A stretch of 64,000 nt of DNA from contig CALVLN010000004.1 in the NCBI GenBank assembly GCA_944338165.1, positions 62,001 to 126,000 of the forward strand, written 5' to 3'. The position numbers were made by a program, and so were the translations under genes. Below the pieces are notes generated by a model. The model ran no database searches. It was not told the DNA's origin and worked only from the letters and a program-made list of their open reading frames with translations. This stretch comes from an uncultured Clostridia bacterium. Its GTDB lineage: Bacteria; Bacillota; Clostridia; Christensenellales; Borkfalkiaceae. Shown in pieces: positions 26,694 through 34,802 of this stretch (the first letter of the stretch is position 1; every line of letters starts with the position of its first letter).

Positions 26694-27695
26694 TCACTTG
26701 GTCATGCCTTCCTGCACGGCGACCGCAACGGCGACCGTGGCGCCGACCATGGGGTTGTTGCCCATACCGATCAGGCCCATCATCTCGACGTGCGCGGGCA
26801 CGGAAGAAGACCCCGCGAACTGCGCATCCGAATGCATGCGTCCCATCGTATCCGTCATGCCGTAGGACGAAGGCCCTGCCGCCATGTTGTCGGGGTGCAG
26901 CGTTCTGCCCGTGCCGCCGCCCGATGCGACGGAGAAATATTTGAAGCCGTTCTCGACGCACCACTTTTTGTAGGTGCCCGCGACGGGATGCTGGAAGCGC
27001 GTAGGGTTGGTGGAGTTACCCGTGATGGAAACGCCTACCTTCTCGAGCTTCATGATGGCGACGCCTTCGGGAACGTTGTCCGCGCCGTAGCACTTGACCT
27101 TCGCGCGCGGGCCGTCGGAATACGCGACCTCTTTGGTGACGGTGACCGTCTCCGTATACGGATCGAAGACCGTCTCGCAATAGGTGAAACCGTTGATGCG
27201 GGAAATGATCATCGCCGCGTCCTTGCCGAGCCCGTTGAGGATGACGCGGAGCGGGTTCTTGCGCACCTTGTTGGCGTTCATGGCGATGGAGATGGCGCCC
27301 TCTGCCGCCGCAAACGACTCGTGCCCCGCGAGGAAGCAGAAGCAGTCCGTCGATTCGGAGAGCAGCATGGAACCGAGGTTGCCGTGGCCGAGGCCGACCT
27401 TTCTGTTTTCGGCGACCGAACCGGGAATGCAGAACGCCTGCAGGCCGATGCCGATGGCAGCCGCCGCGTCCGCCGCGTGCTTGCAGCCCTTCTTGATGGC
27501 GATCGCCGCGCCGACGGTGTATGCCCAGACCGCGTTGTCAAAGCAGATGGGCTGCGTGCCGCGCACGATCTTCTCGCAATCTACGCCCTTGGAGAGCGCG
27601 ATATCCTTGCATTCTTCAATGGAGGAGATCCCGTATTCCTTGAGAACACCGTTGATCTTATCGACTCTTCTTTCATATCCTTCAAACAAAGCCAT
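26694..27695 (-). CDS. GGGtGRT-family protein
   Basis: 333 residues, full length for the family. The naming motif GGGTGRT is at about 259-265, followed by LHPDNMAAGPSSYGMTDTMGRMHSDAQFAGSSSVP. Other conserved-looking stretches are HGNLGSMLLSESTDCFCFLAGHESFAAAEGA and MNANKVRKNPLRVILNGLGKDAAMIISRINGFTY. No membrane segment and no signal peptide, so it is cytosolic. Its function is not known to me; homologues occur in anaerobes next to an IscU-like scaffold gene, as here (13-base gap to the upstream gene). It may act on an Fe-S or sulfur-linked reaction (inference). Confidence 0.85.
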   Translation of the reverse strand: MALFEGYERRVDKINGVLKEYGISSIEECKDIALSKGVDCEKIVRGTQPICFDNAVWAYTVGAAIAIKKGCKHAADAAAAIGIGLQAFCIPGSVAENRKVGLGHGNLGSMLLSESTDCFCFLAGHESFAAAEGAISIAMNANKVRKNPLRVILNGLGKDAAMIISRINGFTYCETVFDPYTETVTVTKEVAYSDGPRAKVKCYGADNVPEGVAIMKLEKVGVSITGNSTNPTRFQHPVAGTYKKWCVENGFKYFSVASGGGTGRTLHPDNMAAGPSSYGMTDTMGRMHSDAQFAGSSSVPAHVEMMGLIGMGNNPMVGATVAVAVAVQEGMTK

Positions 27696-27708
27696 ACCGC
27701 GTACCTCC

Positions 27709-28410
27709 TTATGCCTTGCGGGGGTCGATGTACTTCACCGCGCCCGCTTCTTCGCTGAATCTGCCGTAAGTCCCCATCGCCTTCTTCCACGCTTCGTTGG
27801 GCTCCATGCCCTTCTTGACGAAGTCGGTCATTTTGCCGAGAGAAACGAACTCATAGCCGATGACCTGATCGTCCTTGTCGAGAGCGAGGCGGGTGACGTA
27901 CCCTTCCGCCATCTCCAGATAACGCACGCCCTTGAGCGCCGTGCCGTACATGGTACCGACCTGAGAGCGGAGCCCCTTGCCGAGATCCTCGAGCGCCGCG
28001 CCGACGGTAAGCCCGCCTTCGGAGAACGCCGACTGCGTACGGCCGTAAACGATCTGCAGGAAAAGCTCGCGCATGGCGGTGTTGATGGCATCGCACACGA
28101 GGTCGGTGTTGAGCGCTTCGAGAATGGTCTTGTGGGGCAGGATCTCCGCCGCCATGGCCGCAGAGTGCGTCATGCCCGAGCAGCCGAGCGTCTCGACGAG
28201 CGCTTCCTGGATGACGCCTTCCTTGACGTTGAGCGTCAGCTTGCAGGCGCCCTGCTGCGGCGCGCACCAGCCCACGCCGTGCGTGAACCCGCTGATATCC
28301 GTGATCTGTTTTGCGCAGACCCACTTCCCCTCTTCGGGAATGGGCGCGGGGTCGTGCTTCGGCCCCTTAGCGACGCAATACATTTCTTCTACTTCGCGTG
28401 AATATTGCAT
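27709..28410 (-). CDS. IscU/NifU-like iron-sulfur scaffold protein
   Basis: 233 residues from the ATG at 28410 (GGAGG upstream). It resembles the NifU N-terminal/IscU fold: cysteines at 32, 49, 56 and 77, with VETLGCSGMTHSAAMAAEIL matching the scaffold helix that carries a cluster cysteine. It is about 100 residues longer than IscU, with a C-terminal domain ending AGAVKYIDPRKA. Upstream partner of the GGGtGRT gene in a two-gene operon. No cysteine desulfurase (IscS/SufS) is nearby, so the sulfur source would be elsewhere. The scaffold role is inferred from the fold. Confidence 0.8.
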   Translation of the reverse strand: MQYSREVEEMYCVAKGPKHDPAPIPEEGKWVCAKQITDISGFTHGVGWCAPQQGACKLTLNVKEGVIQEALVETLGCSGMTHSAAMAAEILPHKTILEALNTDLVCDAINTAMRELFLQIVYGRTQSAFSEGGLTVGAALEDLGKGLRSQVGTMYGTALKGVRYLEMAEGYVTRLALDKDDQVIGYEFVSLGKMTDFVKKGMEPNEAWKKAMGTYGRFSEEAGAVKYIDPRKA

Positions 28411-28464
28411 GTGATATCCTCCATTAAATTTATCCATTCCTGTTTCCCGGAACAATACATCGTT

Positions 28465-28493
28465 ATTTTACCATATCCTTGCAAAAAAAACAA
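28465..28493 (-). promoter_or_regulatory. Promoter of the IscU-like/GGGtGRT operon
   Basis: On the minus strand TTGTTT (28493-28488), 17-base spacer, TAAAAT (28470-28465). The -35 lies in an inverted repeat CCTTG-N9-CAAGG. Confidence 0.6.
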
Positions 28494-28559
28494 GGAATTG
28501 CCGGGAAAATTCGCACGGGCAGCAAAAAATTTTTATCCGCGGCAAAATTTGGTTTGCTA

Positions 28560-28588
28560 TTGACAAGCCGCACGTTTCGTACTATAAT
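28560..28588 (+). promoter_or_regulatory. Perfect consensus promoter of the lipoprotein gene
   Basis: TTGACA (28560-28565), 17-base spacer, TATAAT (28583-28588). Confidence 0.85.
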
Positions 28589-28618
28589 GATGACATTGAT
28601 ATGATAAGGAGGCAATTT

Positions 28619-29551
28619 ATGAAAAAACTGACTGCACTCGCCGTGCTGCTGGGAGGATGCGTTCTGCTCTCCGCATGCGGATCCGGCGCCGTCATCCCCG
28701 GCAACTACAAAACGCCCACCGATGCGGAGCTGGAAGAAGCGCTCTCTTCCATCGACGGGGATGCCATGTTCGGCGACCCGGCTGCGGAGGATTACCGCAT
28801 CGGGCTGCGCGCGGATGCTTCGTTCTTTTTCTCCCTCCGGTCGGGAGAGCAGGAGATGTCGGCAGATCTCGACATGGACTATCGGCTCTCCGGAACGGGC
28901 GAAACGGATGTTGCGGGCGCAGGCTCCCTCTCCGCGCACAGTACGGAAAACGGGACGGTGACCGCCGCGGATTACACCTTCTACAATGACAACGTCTATT
29001 TCTACTTCGACGACACGACGGACGATGCGTCCGGCAAAAAAGTTACGCTGGACGAGATCGGGAACTTCATCTCCTCGGCGCTCGGATCTCTGGGCGATCT
29101 GGGCAATATGCCCTATGCAGGCACGGCGCTCCTTGCAGAAAGCAGCACCGATCCCCTGCCCGCAGAGTCTACGCTCGCACAGATGCAGGAAGCGGGCATC
29201 GACGTCGGGCTGGACACGGGCAGCGGCGTCAAACTGCGTCTGAAGATGAACGAGACCTTCTTTGCAAATCTCGCCGCGCAGATCGGGCAGACAAACGGGA
29301 TGGAGGTCGAATTCCCCGCGCAGACGCTGGAAGTTTACTTCTACGTCAATGAGGACGGACTCTTTGAACAAGTCTCCGCCGTCGTCAACGTCTCCATGGA
29401 AATGTCCTATATGGATAACACGGTGACGATGGAGCTGAACGGCGACTTCCTGCTCGCCCGCTCGGAAGAAGAAGTCGTCTTACCCGAGGAGGTCGAATCG
29501 TACCCCGAAACGGATCTGCAGCTTCCCTCCGGCGGCGGAACCATTCTTTAA
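28619..29551 (+). CDS. Lipoprotein of unknown function
   Basis: 310 residues. The start at 28619 has AAGGAGG just upstream; the longer frame begins before the ribosome-binding site. Signal peptide ends LLSAC (lipobox, Cys 20). The body alternates short beta strands (ADLDMDYRLSGTGETDVAGAG, TVTAADYTFYNDNVYFYFD) and has no cysteine. The pattern is like the LolA/LprG-type half-barrel lipoproteins of Gram-positives, but I cannot confirm that. Driven by a perfect consensus promoter, so probably abundant. Confidence 0.75.
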   Translation: MKKLTALAVLLGGCVLLSACGSGAVIPGNYKTPTDAELEEALSSIDGDAMFGDPAAEDYRIGLRADASFFFSLRSGEQEMSADLDMDYRLSGTGETDVAGAGSLSAHSTENGTVTAADYTFYNDNVYFYFDDTTDDASGKKVTLDEIGNFISSALGSLGDLGNMPYAGTALLAESSTDPLPAESTLAQMQEAGIDVGLDTGSGVKLRLKMNETFFANLAAQIGQTNGMEVEFPAQTLEVYFYVNEDGLFEQVSAVVNVSMEMSYMDNTVTMELNGDFLLARSEEEVVLPEEVESYPETDLQLPSGGGTIL

Positions 29552-29561
29552 ATCCAAACAC

Positions 29562-29594
29562 AAAAAAGGGGACAGCTCCGGCTGTCCCCTTTTT
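29562..29594. terminator. Bidirectional terminator
   Basis: Stem AAAGGGGACAGC/GCTGTCCCCTTT with flanking A and T runs, between the lipoprotein gene and yhbY. Confidence 0.88.
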
Positions 29595-29632
29595 GTTTGC
29601 AGCGCTGCGGACATGGCGTCGTCCCTGAACGC

Positions 29633-29923
29633 TTAAAACTCGAGGTGCGCAAAGTGATCGCGCGAGGAATAGCGATACAGGATCGCCTTTCTGCCGATGA
29701 CTGCCACCACTTCCGCCTGCAAAAGATCGGCGGCGTTCTGCGCCATCGTCTCCGCATCGGCCTCCGCCGTCTCCAAAATGCTCACTTTGATGAGTTCCCG
29801 CGCCTCCAGCGCTTCGGACAGCGTCTTTAAAAGATTCCCGGTGATGCCGCCTTTGCCGATCTGCGTCACGGGCGAGAGATTCGCCGCGATCGCCTTTAAT
29901 TTGCTTCTCTGCTTGCTTGTCAT
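29633..29923 (-). CDS. yhbY: YhbY-type CRM-domain ribosome assembly protein
   Basis: 96 residues, a single CRM RNA-binding domain: SKQRSKLKAIAANLSPVTQIGKGGIT with the GxGG loop, ELIKVSIL, VVAVIGRKAILYR. Binds pre-50S particles. GGAGG before the ATG. Third gene after obgE; usually yhbY directly follows obgE, but here an unknown gene is between them. Confidence 0.93.
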   Translation of the reverse strand: MTSKQRSKLKAIAANLSPVTQIGKGGITGNLLKTLSEALEARELIKVSILETAEADAETMAQNAADLLQAEVVAVIGRKAILYRYSSRDHFAHLEF

Positions 29924-29953
29924 AACACTCCTCCGGGCATGGTATGCCCTTGT

Positions 29954-31288
29954 TTATTGATGTAAAATACTTCCTTCGGGGAAAAGGTCGAATCCGCAGC
30001 GGAACACAAGCGGCCCCTCCCCGGTGAGGACGACGAGCCGCGCGCCGAACGCGTGCAGCACGGGCGCCATGGCGCGCAGTTTGCGGAAGAACGGCGTATC
30101 CGTCACGAGAAAATCGAGAAAGAAACGATCCTGCCCCTCCGCCGCGCCGAGAAATTCCGCCGCAAGCGGATCCTTCCCGTGGTGCAGATACCACAGCAGC
30201 GTATCGAGCGCGCGTTCCGCCCCGGCGGCAGGGCGCGGAACGTACAGATAGGCAAACAGCACGCCGCACGACTGCCAGAACGCCCCGGACGATGCCGCCG
30301 CGCCCACGCCGCAATCGCTCATACCCTCATATCGGGTGACGCCGCTTGCGATGCGTTCGCGGAAAGGAAGCGCGTCCCGCCCCGCAGGCGCATAGGATAA
30401 GAAGGGCGGAAACACGCCGTCCCCGCGCGGAGCTGCGCCGAGCAAAGCTGCCGCCGCTTCCACAGACATGCCGTGCCGCTTCGCCCCACGGACGAAGCGA
30501 ATGCCGCCCGCGGCGGCCGAGCGCACCGCGTCCTCCCCCGCCGCATTGCACAAGGCGAGCCAGACGGACGATGCCGCCGCGTCCTTTTGCTTTAACGTCA
30601 GTTTTTCCGCGTGCGGATGCAGGATCTCCAGGCATCCCCCTTCGCGAGAAGGACAGAAGCGGAACGGCGGGCATTTTTTTGCGGCGTCGCCCGCTGCCCC
30701 CGCGGAAAGATAAGGCAATACCTGCCAGCCTGCCGCGCCCATATCCGCATCTGCCGCCGCGGCGAGCCCGTTTACGAACATGGTATGCAGAGCGGAGCGC
30801 AGCGGCGGCGCATGCAGGCAAAGGGCAGGCCTGCCGTCCCGCAAGCATCCGTACACAGAAACGTCGCCGGGGAAAGGAAGCGGGATGCGGGAAAAGGCCG
30901 CATTCAGCTTTTTCGTGTTGCCCGAAGCGCAATGGGCGGCAAGTTCGGCTTCCTGCGCCGCCTGCGCCCGCCAAAATTCCCGGCATCGCACGGCAAACGG
31001 CGCAGGCATGTCCACGCCGGGCGGCAATTCCGCCCGCGGCGGCGGCCCGCCGTACTCCTCCCGCGAATACAAATCTACGCGCAACCCGAAGATATGATCC
31101 GTCTCGCGCAGGGCAAGCGCGACCGTTTCCGTTTCGCCGAGCAGGAACTCGGGCGCGGCGCAGCCTTCCTCTTTCAGGCGGACGACGCTGACCGTACCGC
31201 CCTTTTTCAGTTCCTCAAGCGAAGTGCGCGTCGCGGGGAACAGGTAATATCCGTATTCATAAAAGAACGCCTGCTTTGATTTTTCCAT
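29954..31288 (-). CDS. Protein of unknown function between obgE and yhbY
   Basis: 444 residues from the ATG at 31288 (GAGGGGG upstream). No signal peptide or clear membrane segment; rich in Ala and Cys (for example FRFCPSREGGC). The start FFYEYGYYLFPATRTSLEELKKGGTVSVVRL and the end VVLTGEGPLVFRCGFDLFPEGSILHQ suggest an ordered alpha/beta protein. No P-loop or known catalytic motif was seen. Gaps of 45 bases from obgE and 30 to yhbY indicate an operon with two ribosome-assembly genes, so a translation-linked role is possible (inference). Confidence 0.75.
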   Translation of the reverse strand: MEKSKQAFFYEYGYYLFPATRTSLEELKKGGTVSVVRLKEEGCAAPEFLLGETETVALALRETDHIFGLRVDLYSREEYGGPPPRAELPPGVDMPAPFAVRCREFWRAQAAQEAELAAHCASGNTKKLNAAFSRIPLPFPGDVSVYGCLRDGRPALCLHAPPLRSALHTMFVNGLAAAADADMGAAGWQVLPYLSAGAAGDAAKKCPPFRFCPSREGGCLEILHPHAEKLTLKQKDAAASSVWLALCNAAGEDAVRSAAAGGIRFVRGAKRHGMSVEAAAALLGAAPRGDGVFPPFLSYAPAGRDALPFRERIASGVTRYEGMSDCGVGAAASSGAFWQSCGVLFAYLYVPRPAAGAERALDTLLWYLHHGKDPLAAEFLGAAEGQDRFFLDFLVTDTPFFRKLRAMAPVLHAFGARLVVLTGEGPLVFRCGFDLFPEGSILHQ

Positions 31289-31333
31289 GATCCCCCTCAC
31301 AGACGCGGACATGGTACCGCCCGTGTAAATCCG

Positions 31334-32614
31334 TTACAGAACGAAGTCAAATTCCACGTCGCCGACGACGACGGTATCGCCCTCCTTGCAGCCCGCCTCC
31401 GTAAGCGCCTTGATGACGCCGCGCTCGCGCAGGACGCGCTGGAAATACTGCATGGAATCGGGATTGTTGAGCACGACGTTGCGGCACAACATGTCTATCA
31501 GTCCGCCGAGGAGGACGTACTCCCCGTTTTCGCCGCGCACGATCTCAAACTGCGTATTGTCCTCCGCGGCAAATGCAAAGTCCTCGTCCGCGGGGATGCG
31601 CTCCACGGGCGGGAGCGTATCCAGAAATTCGCTGACGGCGCGCAGCAGGGCGTCCGTCCCCTCCCCCGTCACCGCCGTGACGGGAAAGAGCCTGTACCGT
31701 TCGCCATACTCCGCCGCAAAGCGCGGCAGATTCTCCTCCGCGCCGTATACGTCACACTTGTTGAGAACGACGAACTGCGGCAGCGCGGCAAGTTTTTCCG
31801 AATATTCTTTGAGTTCGCGGTTGATCTTGACGAAATCTTCAAGCGGATCGCGCCCTTCCGCGCCCGAAACGTCGACGACGTGCAGCAGCATGCGCGTGCG
31901 TTCGATGTGGCGGAGAAAGTCATGCCCCAGCCCCGCGCCCTGCGCCGCGCCTTCGATGAGGCCGGGGATATCCGCGGCGATAAACGATTTTTCGTAGTAG
32001 CGCACCACGCCGAGATTGGGCGAAAGCGTGGTAAAGTGGTAATTGGCGATCTTGGGCTTTGCCGCGGAGATCTTGGAGAGCAGCGTGCTCTTGCCCACGT
32101 TGGGGAACCCGATGAGCCCCACGTCGGCGATGACCTTCATCTCAAGGATGAGCGCATGCTCCTTGGTACGCACGCCCTTCTGCGCAAAGTTGGGGGCGTG
32201 CCGCCGCGCCGTGGTGAAGCGCACGTTGCCCTTTCCCCCTCTGCCGCCCTTTAACACGAGAATCTTTTCCCCGTCGGAAAAGACGTCGCAGACGATCTTC
32301 CCGCTCTCTGCATCCCGCACGAGCGTGCCGCACGGCACTTTGATGACGACGTCCCTGCCGTTCTTCCCGAAGCACTGATTGCTCCCGCCGCGCTCGCCGT
32401 TCTCCGCAAAATATTTGGAGGTGAACCGGAAGCTCAGAAGATCGTTCATGTCCTTGTCGCCGACGAAATAGACGCTGCCGCCGTCGCCGCCGTCGCCGCC
32501 GTCCGGCCCGCAGGCGGGCTTCCCCTTGTAAGCCTTAAAGGAATTCATCCCGTCGCCGCCGTCGCCCGCCTTCACGGTGATGCGCACCCTGTCGGTAAAT
32601 ACTTTGGTATCCAT
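31334..32614 (-). CDS. obgE: Obg-family GTPase
   Basis: 426 residues from 32614 (MDTKVFTDRVRITVKAGDGGDGMNSF). Gly-rich Obg fold (about 1-160), G domain with GFPNVGKSTLL (G1), DIPGLIEGAAQGAGLG (G3), NKCD (G4), and the C-terminal OCT domain (about 345-426). Essential for 50S maturation and stress signalling. The start is inferred as leaderless: the promoter -10 box ends seven bases before the ATG and no Shine-Dalgarno is present. Confidence 0.96.
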   Translation of the reverse strand: MDTKVFTDRVRITVKAGDGGDGMNSFKAYKGKPACGPDGGDGGDGGSVYFVGDKDMNDLLSFRFTSKYFAENGERGGSNQCFGKNGRDVVIKVPCGTLVRDAESGKIVCDVFSDGEKILVLKGGRGGKGNVRFTTARRHAPNFAQKGVRTKEHALILEMKVIADVGLIGFPNVGKSTLLSKISAAKPKIANYHFTTLSPNLGVVRYYEKSFIAADIPGLIEGAAQGAGLGHDFLRHIERTRMLLHVVDVSGAEGRDPLEDFVKINRELKEYSEKLAALPQFVVLNKCDVYGAEENLPRFAAEYGERYRLFPVTAVTGEGTDALLRAVSEFLDTLPPVERIPADEDFAFAAEDNTQFEIVRGENGEYVLLGGLIDMLCRNVVLNNPDSMQYFQRVLRERGVIKALTEAGCKEGDTVVVGDVEFDFVL

Positions 32615-32620
32615 ACGTTC

Positions 32621-32649
32621 AGTATAACAAATCGGCAAAAAAAAGGCAA
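32621..32649 (-). promoter_or_regulatory. Promoter of obgE, leaderless
   Basis: On the minus strand TTGCCT (32649-32644), 17-base spacer, TATACT (32626-32621), then GAACGT and the ATG. The expected transcription start is the A of the ATG. Confidence 0.65.
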
Positions 32650-32726
32650 GAGCTTTTCCCCGCCGCGCCGAATGCCGCCGACGAAAAAAGTATTTTGTCA
32701 AATTATGAAAAAATGCGAAAAAACCG

Positions 32727-32754
32727 TTGAACTTTTTTGCATTTGTGGTACAAT
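32727..32754 (+). promoter_or_regulatory. Promoter of the YugP-type protease gene
   Basis: TTGAAC (32727-32732), 16-base spacer, TACAAT (32749-32754). Confidence 0.6.
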
Positions 32755-32775
32755 AAGGATAAGGAGCGGAATGCG

Positions 32776-33489
32776 ATGCCTTTTTATCTGTATCTGCTGA
32801 TCCTCATCCCGCTGATCGCTTTTTCGGGTTGGGCGAGCGCAAAAGTCAATTCCACATTCAACGCCTTCGACAAGGTGCCCAACCGCGCCTGCATGACGGG
32901 ATATGACGCCGCCGTGCGCCTGATGCGCAACCGCGGCGTGACGGATATTTCCGTCAACCGCGTCAACGGGAAGCTCTCCGACCACTACCATCCCAAGAAA
33001 AAGCAGGTCAACCTTTCGCGGAGCACGTACGGGAGCATCTCGGTGGCGGCGGTCGCGGTGGCCGCGCATGAGATCGGACACGTCATGCAGAAAAAGCAGG
33101 GATATCTTCCCTATAAGCTGCGCTCCGTCCTGGTCCCCGCCGCAAACATCGGCTCCAACCTGGCGCTGCCTCTCGTGATCATAGGGATCCTTCTGGACCT
33201 TGCCATCCTCTCCGGCAGCCCCGCCGGGCGGTACTGCGTCTATATCGGCATCGCCTTTTACGCGCTCTCCACGCTCTTCGTGCTCGTCACGCTGCCCGTT
33301 GAGCTGGACGCGAGCAAACGCGCCAAACGCATGCTCGTCGAAGACGGCATCCTCGCCGCAGACGAAGTGGAAGGCGCTGGCAAAGTGCTTTCCGCCGCGG
33401 CAATGACGTACGTGGCGTCCCTGTTTGCCTCCCTCTTCAATCTGCTGCGCTTTGCCCTGTTCGCCCTCTCCTTCCTGCGGAGAGACTGA
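32776..33489 (+). CDS. YugP-family membrane zinc metallopeptidase
   Basis: 237 residues. The ATG at 32776 follows AAGGAG. The zinc-protease motif HEIGH is at 98-102 in VAAHEIGHVMQKK; SDHYHPKKKQVNLS just before is conserved in the family. An N-terminal helix and about three C-terminal transmembrane helices place the active site at the cytoplasmic membrane. Substrates are unknown for most members. Single gene, ended by the terminator at 33491-33533. Confidence 0.92.
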   Translation: MPFYLYLLILIPLIAFSGWASAKVNSTFNAFDKVPNRACMTGYDAAVRLMRNRGVTDISVNRVNGKLSDHYHPKKKQVNLSRSTYGSISVAAVAVAAHEIGHVMQKKQGYLPYKLRSVLVPAANIGSNLALPLVIIGILLDLAILSGSPAGRYCVYIGIAFYALSTLFVLVTLPVELDASKRAKRMLVEDGILAADEVEGAGKVLSAAAMTYVASLFASLFNLLRFALFALSFLRRD

Positions 33490-33490
33490 T

Positions 33491-33533
33491 AAAAAACAAA
33501 ACCTCCCGCCTGCTTGCAGGCGGGAGGTGTTTT
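33491..33533. terminator. Bidirectional terminator
   Basis: 13-bp stem ACCTCCCGCCTGC/GCAGGCGGGAGGT with flanking A and T runs, between the protease gene and icd. Confidence 0.88.
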
Positions 33534-33536
33534 CTT

Positions 33537-34748
33537 TTATGCGTCGAGCCGTTCCGCAACGGCGCGGAGGAAGGCTTCCGAGGAAAGTTTCTGCGGCACG
33601 ATCCCCTCGCGGGAAAAGAGCGGAATGAGATCGCCCGTCATCTGCCCTCCCTCGATGGTCGCGATCGTCGCGCGCTCGAGGCGCTCGGAAAACGCGCACA
33701 GGGCGGGGATCCCGTCGAGTTCGCCCCGCTTTTTCAGGGCGCCCGTCCAGGCAAAGATGGTCGCCACCGAATTGGTGGACGTCTCCTCCCCTTCCCGGTA
33801 ACGGTAGTAGTGGCGGGTCACCGTGCCGTGCGCCGCCTCGTATTCGTACTTGCCGTCCGGAGAGACGAGCACGGACGTCATCATGCCGAGCGAGCCGTAC
33901 GCCGTCGCCACCATGTCGCTCATGACGTCGCCGTCGTAATTCTTGCACGCCCAGAGGATGCCGCCCTCCGAACGGACGATGCGCGCCACCGCGTCGTCGA
34001 TGAGGGTGTACGCATAGGTGATCCCCGCCTCCTCGAACGCTTTGCGGTATTCCTCATACACCTCCGCAAACAAGTCCTTAAAGCGGCGGTCGTATACCTT
34101 GGAAATGGTATCCTTGGCGGCAAAATACATGGGGAGCCGCCGCTCGAGGGCATAGCGGAAACAGGCATGCGCGAAGGATCGGATGGAGGCGTCGAGGTTA
34201 TGCACGCACTGCACCACGCCCGTGCTGCCGTTGAAATCGTGAATGAGCTGGCGGCGCTGTTCCCGCCCTTCCTTGTCTGTGACGACGAGATACGCCCGCT
34301 CTCCCTCGCTGAGGCGCTCCTCGGCGTTGTGATACACGTCGCCGTAGGCGTGCCTTGCCAGCACGATGGGGCGCTTCCAGGACGGAATGTAGGAGCGGAT
34401 CCCCTCGCAGAGGATGGGCGCGCGGAACACGGTGCCGTCGAGGATGCGGCGGATGGTGCCGTTGGGGCTTTTCCACATCTCGCGGAGGCCGTATTCCTCG
34501 ACGCGCTGCGCGTTTGCCGTGATGGTGGCACACTTGACGGCGACGCCGTATTTTTTTGTCGCCAGCGCGCTCTCAATGGTCACGGTATCGCCCGTCTCGT
34601 CGCGGTTTTTTAAGCCCAAATCGTAATATTCCGTCTTGAGATCGACATACGGCAGGATGAGGATCTCCTTGATCCACTTCCACAGCACGCGCGTCATCTC
34701 ATCCCCGTCCATCTCCACGAGCGGGGTTTTCATCGCGATCTTCGGCAT
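33537..34748 (-). CDS. icd: NADP-dependent isocitrate dehydrogenase
   Basis: 403 residues from 34748 (MPKIAMKTPLVEMDGDEMTRVLWKWIKE), GAGG upstream. SPNGTIRRILDGTVFRAPI and EAAHGTVTRHYYRYREGEETSTN mark the eukaryote-like, homodimeric class of ICDH that also occurs in Clostridia. Converts isocitrate to 2-oxoglutarate with NADPH formation in the cytosol, mainly for glutamate synthesis in anaerobes. The promoter lies in the 3' end of ddl, so it can be expressed apart from the cell-wall operon. Confidence 0.94.
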   Translation of the reverse strand: MPKIAMKTPLVEMDGDEMTRVLWKWIKEILILPYVDLKTEYYDLGLKNRDETGDTVTIESALATKKYGVAVKCATITANAQRVEEYGLREMWKSPNGTIRRILDGTVFRAPILCEGIRSYIPSWKRPIVLARHAYGDVYHNAEERLSEGERAYLVVTDKEGREQRRQLIHDFNGSTGVVQCVHNLDASIRSFAHACFRYALERRLPMYFAAKDTISKVYDRRFKDLFAEVYEEYRKAFEEAGITYAYTLIDDAVARIVRSEGGILWACKNYDGDVMSDMVATAYGSLGMMTSVLVSPDGKYEYEAAHGTVTRHYYRYREGEETSTNSVATIFAWTGALKKRGELDGIPALCAFSERLERATIATIEGGQMTGDLIPLFSREGIVPQKLSSEAFLRAVAERLDA

Positions 34749-34773
34749 GGGGTGCCTCCTCGGTTTTTCTTCT

Positions 34774-34802
34774 ATTATACCCCATCCGCGCGCATTTTGC
34801 AA
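34774..34802 (-). promoter_or_regulatory. Promoter of icd inside the ddl 3' end
   Basis: On the minus strand TTGCAA (34802-34797), 17-base spacer, TATAAT (34779-34774). The TAA inside the -10 box is the stop codon of ddl. Confidence 0.75.
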
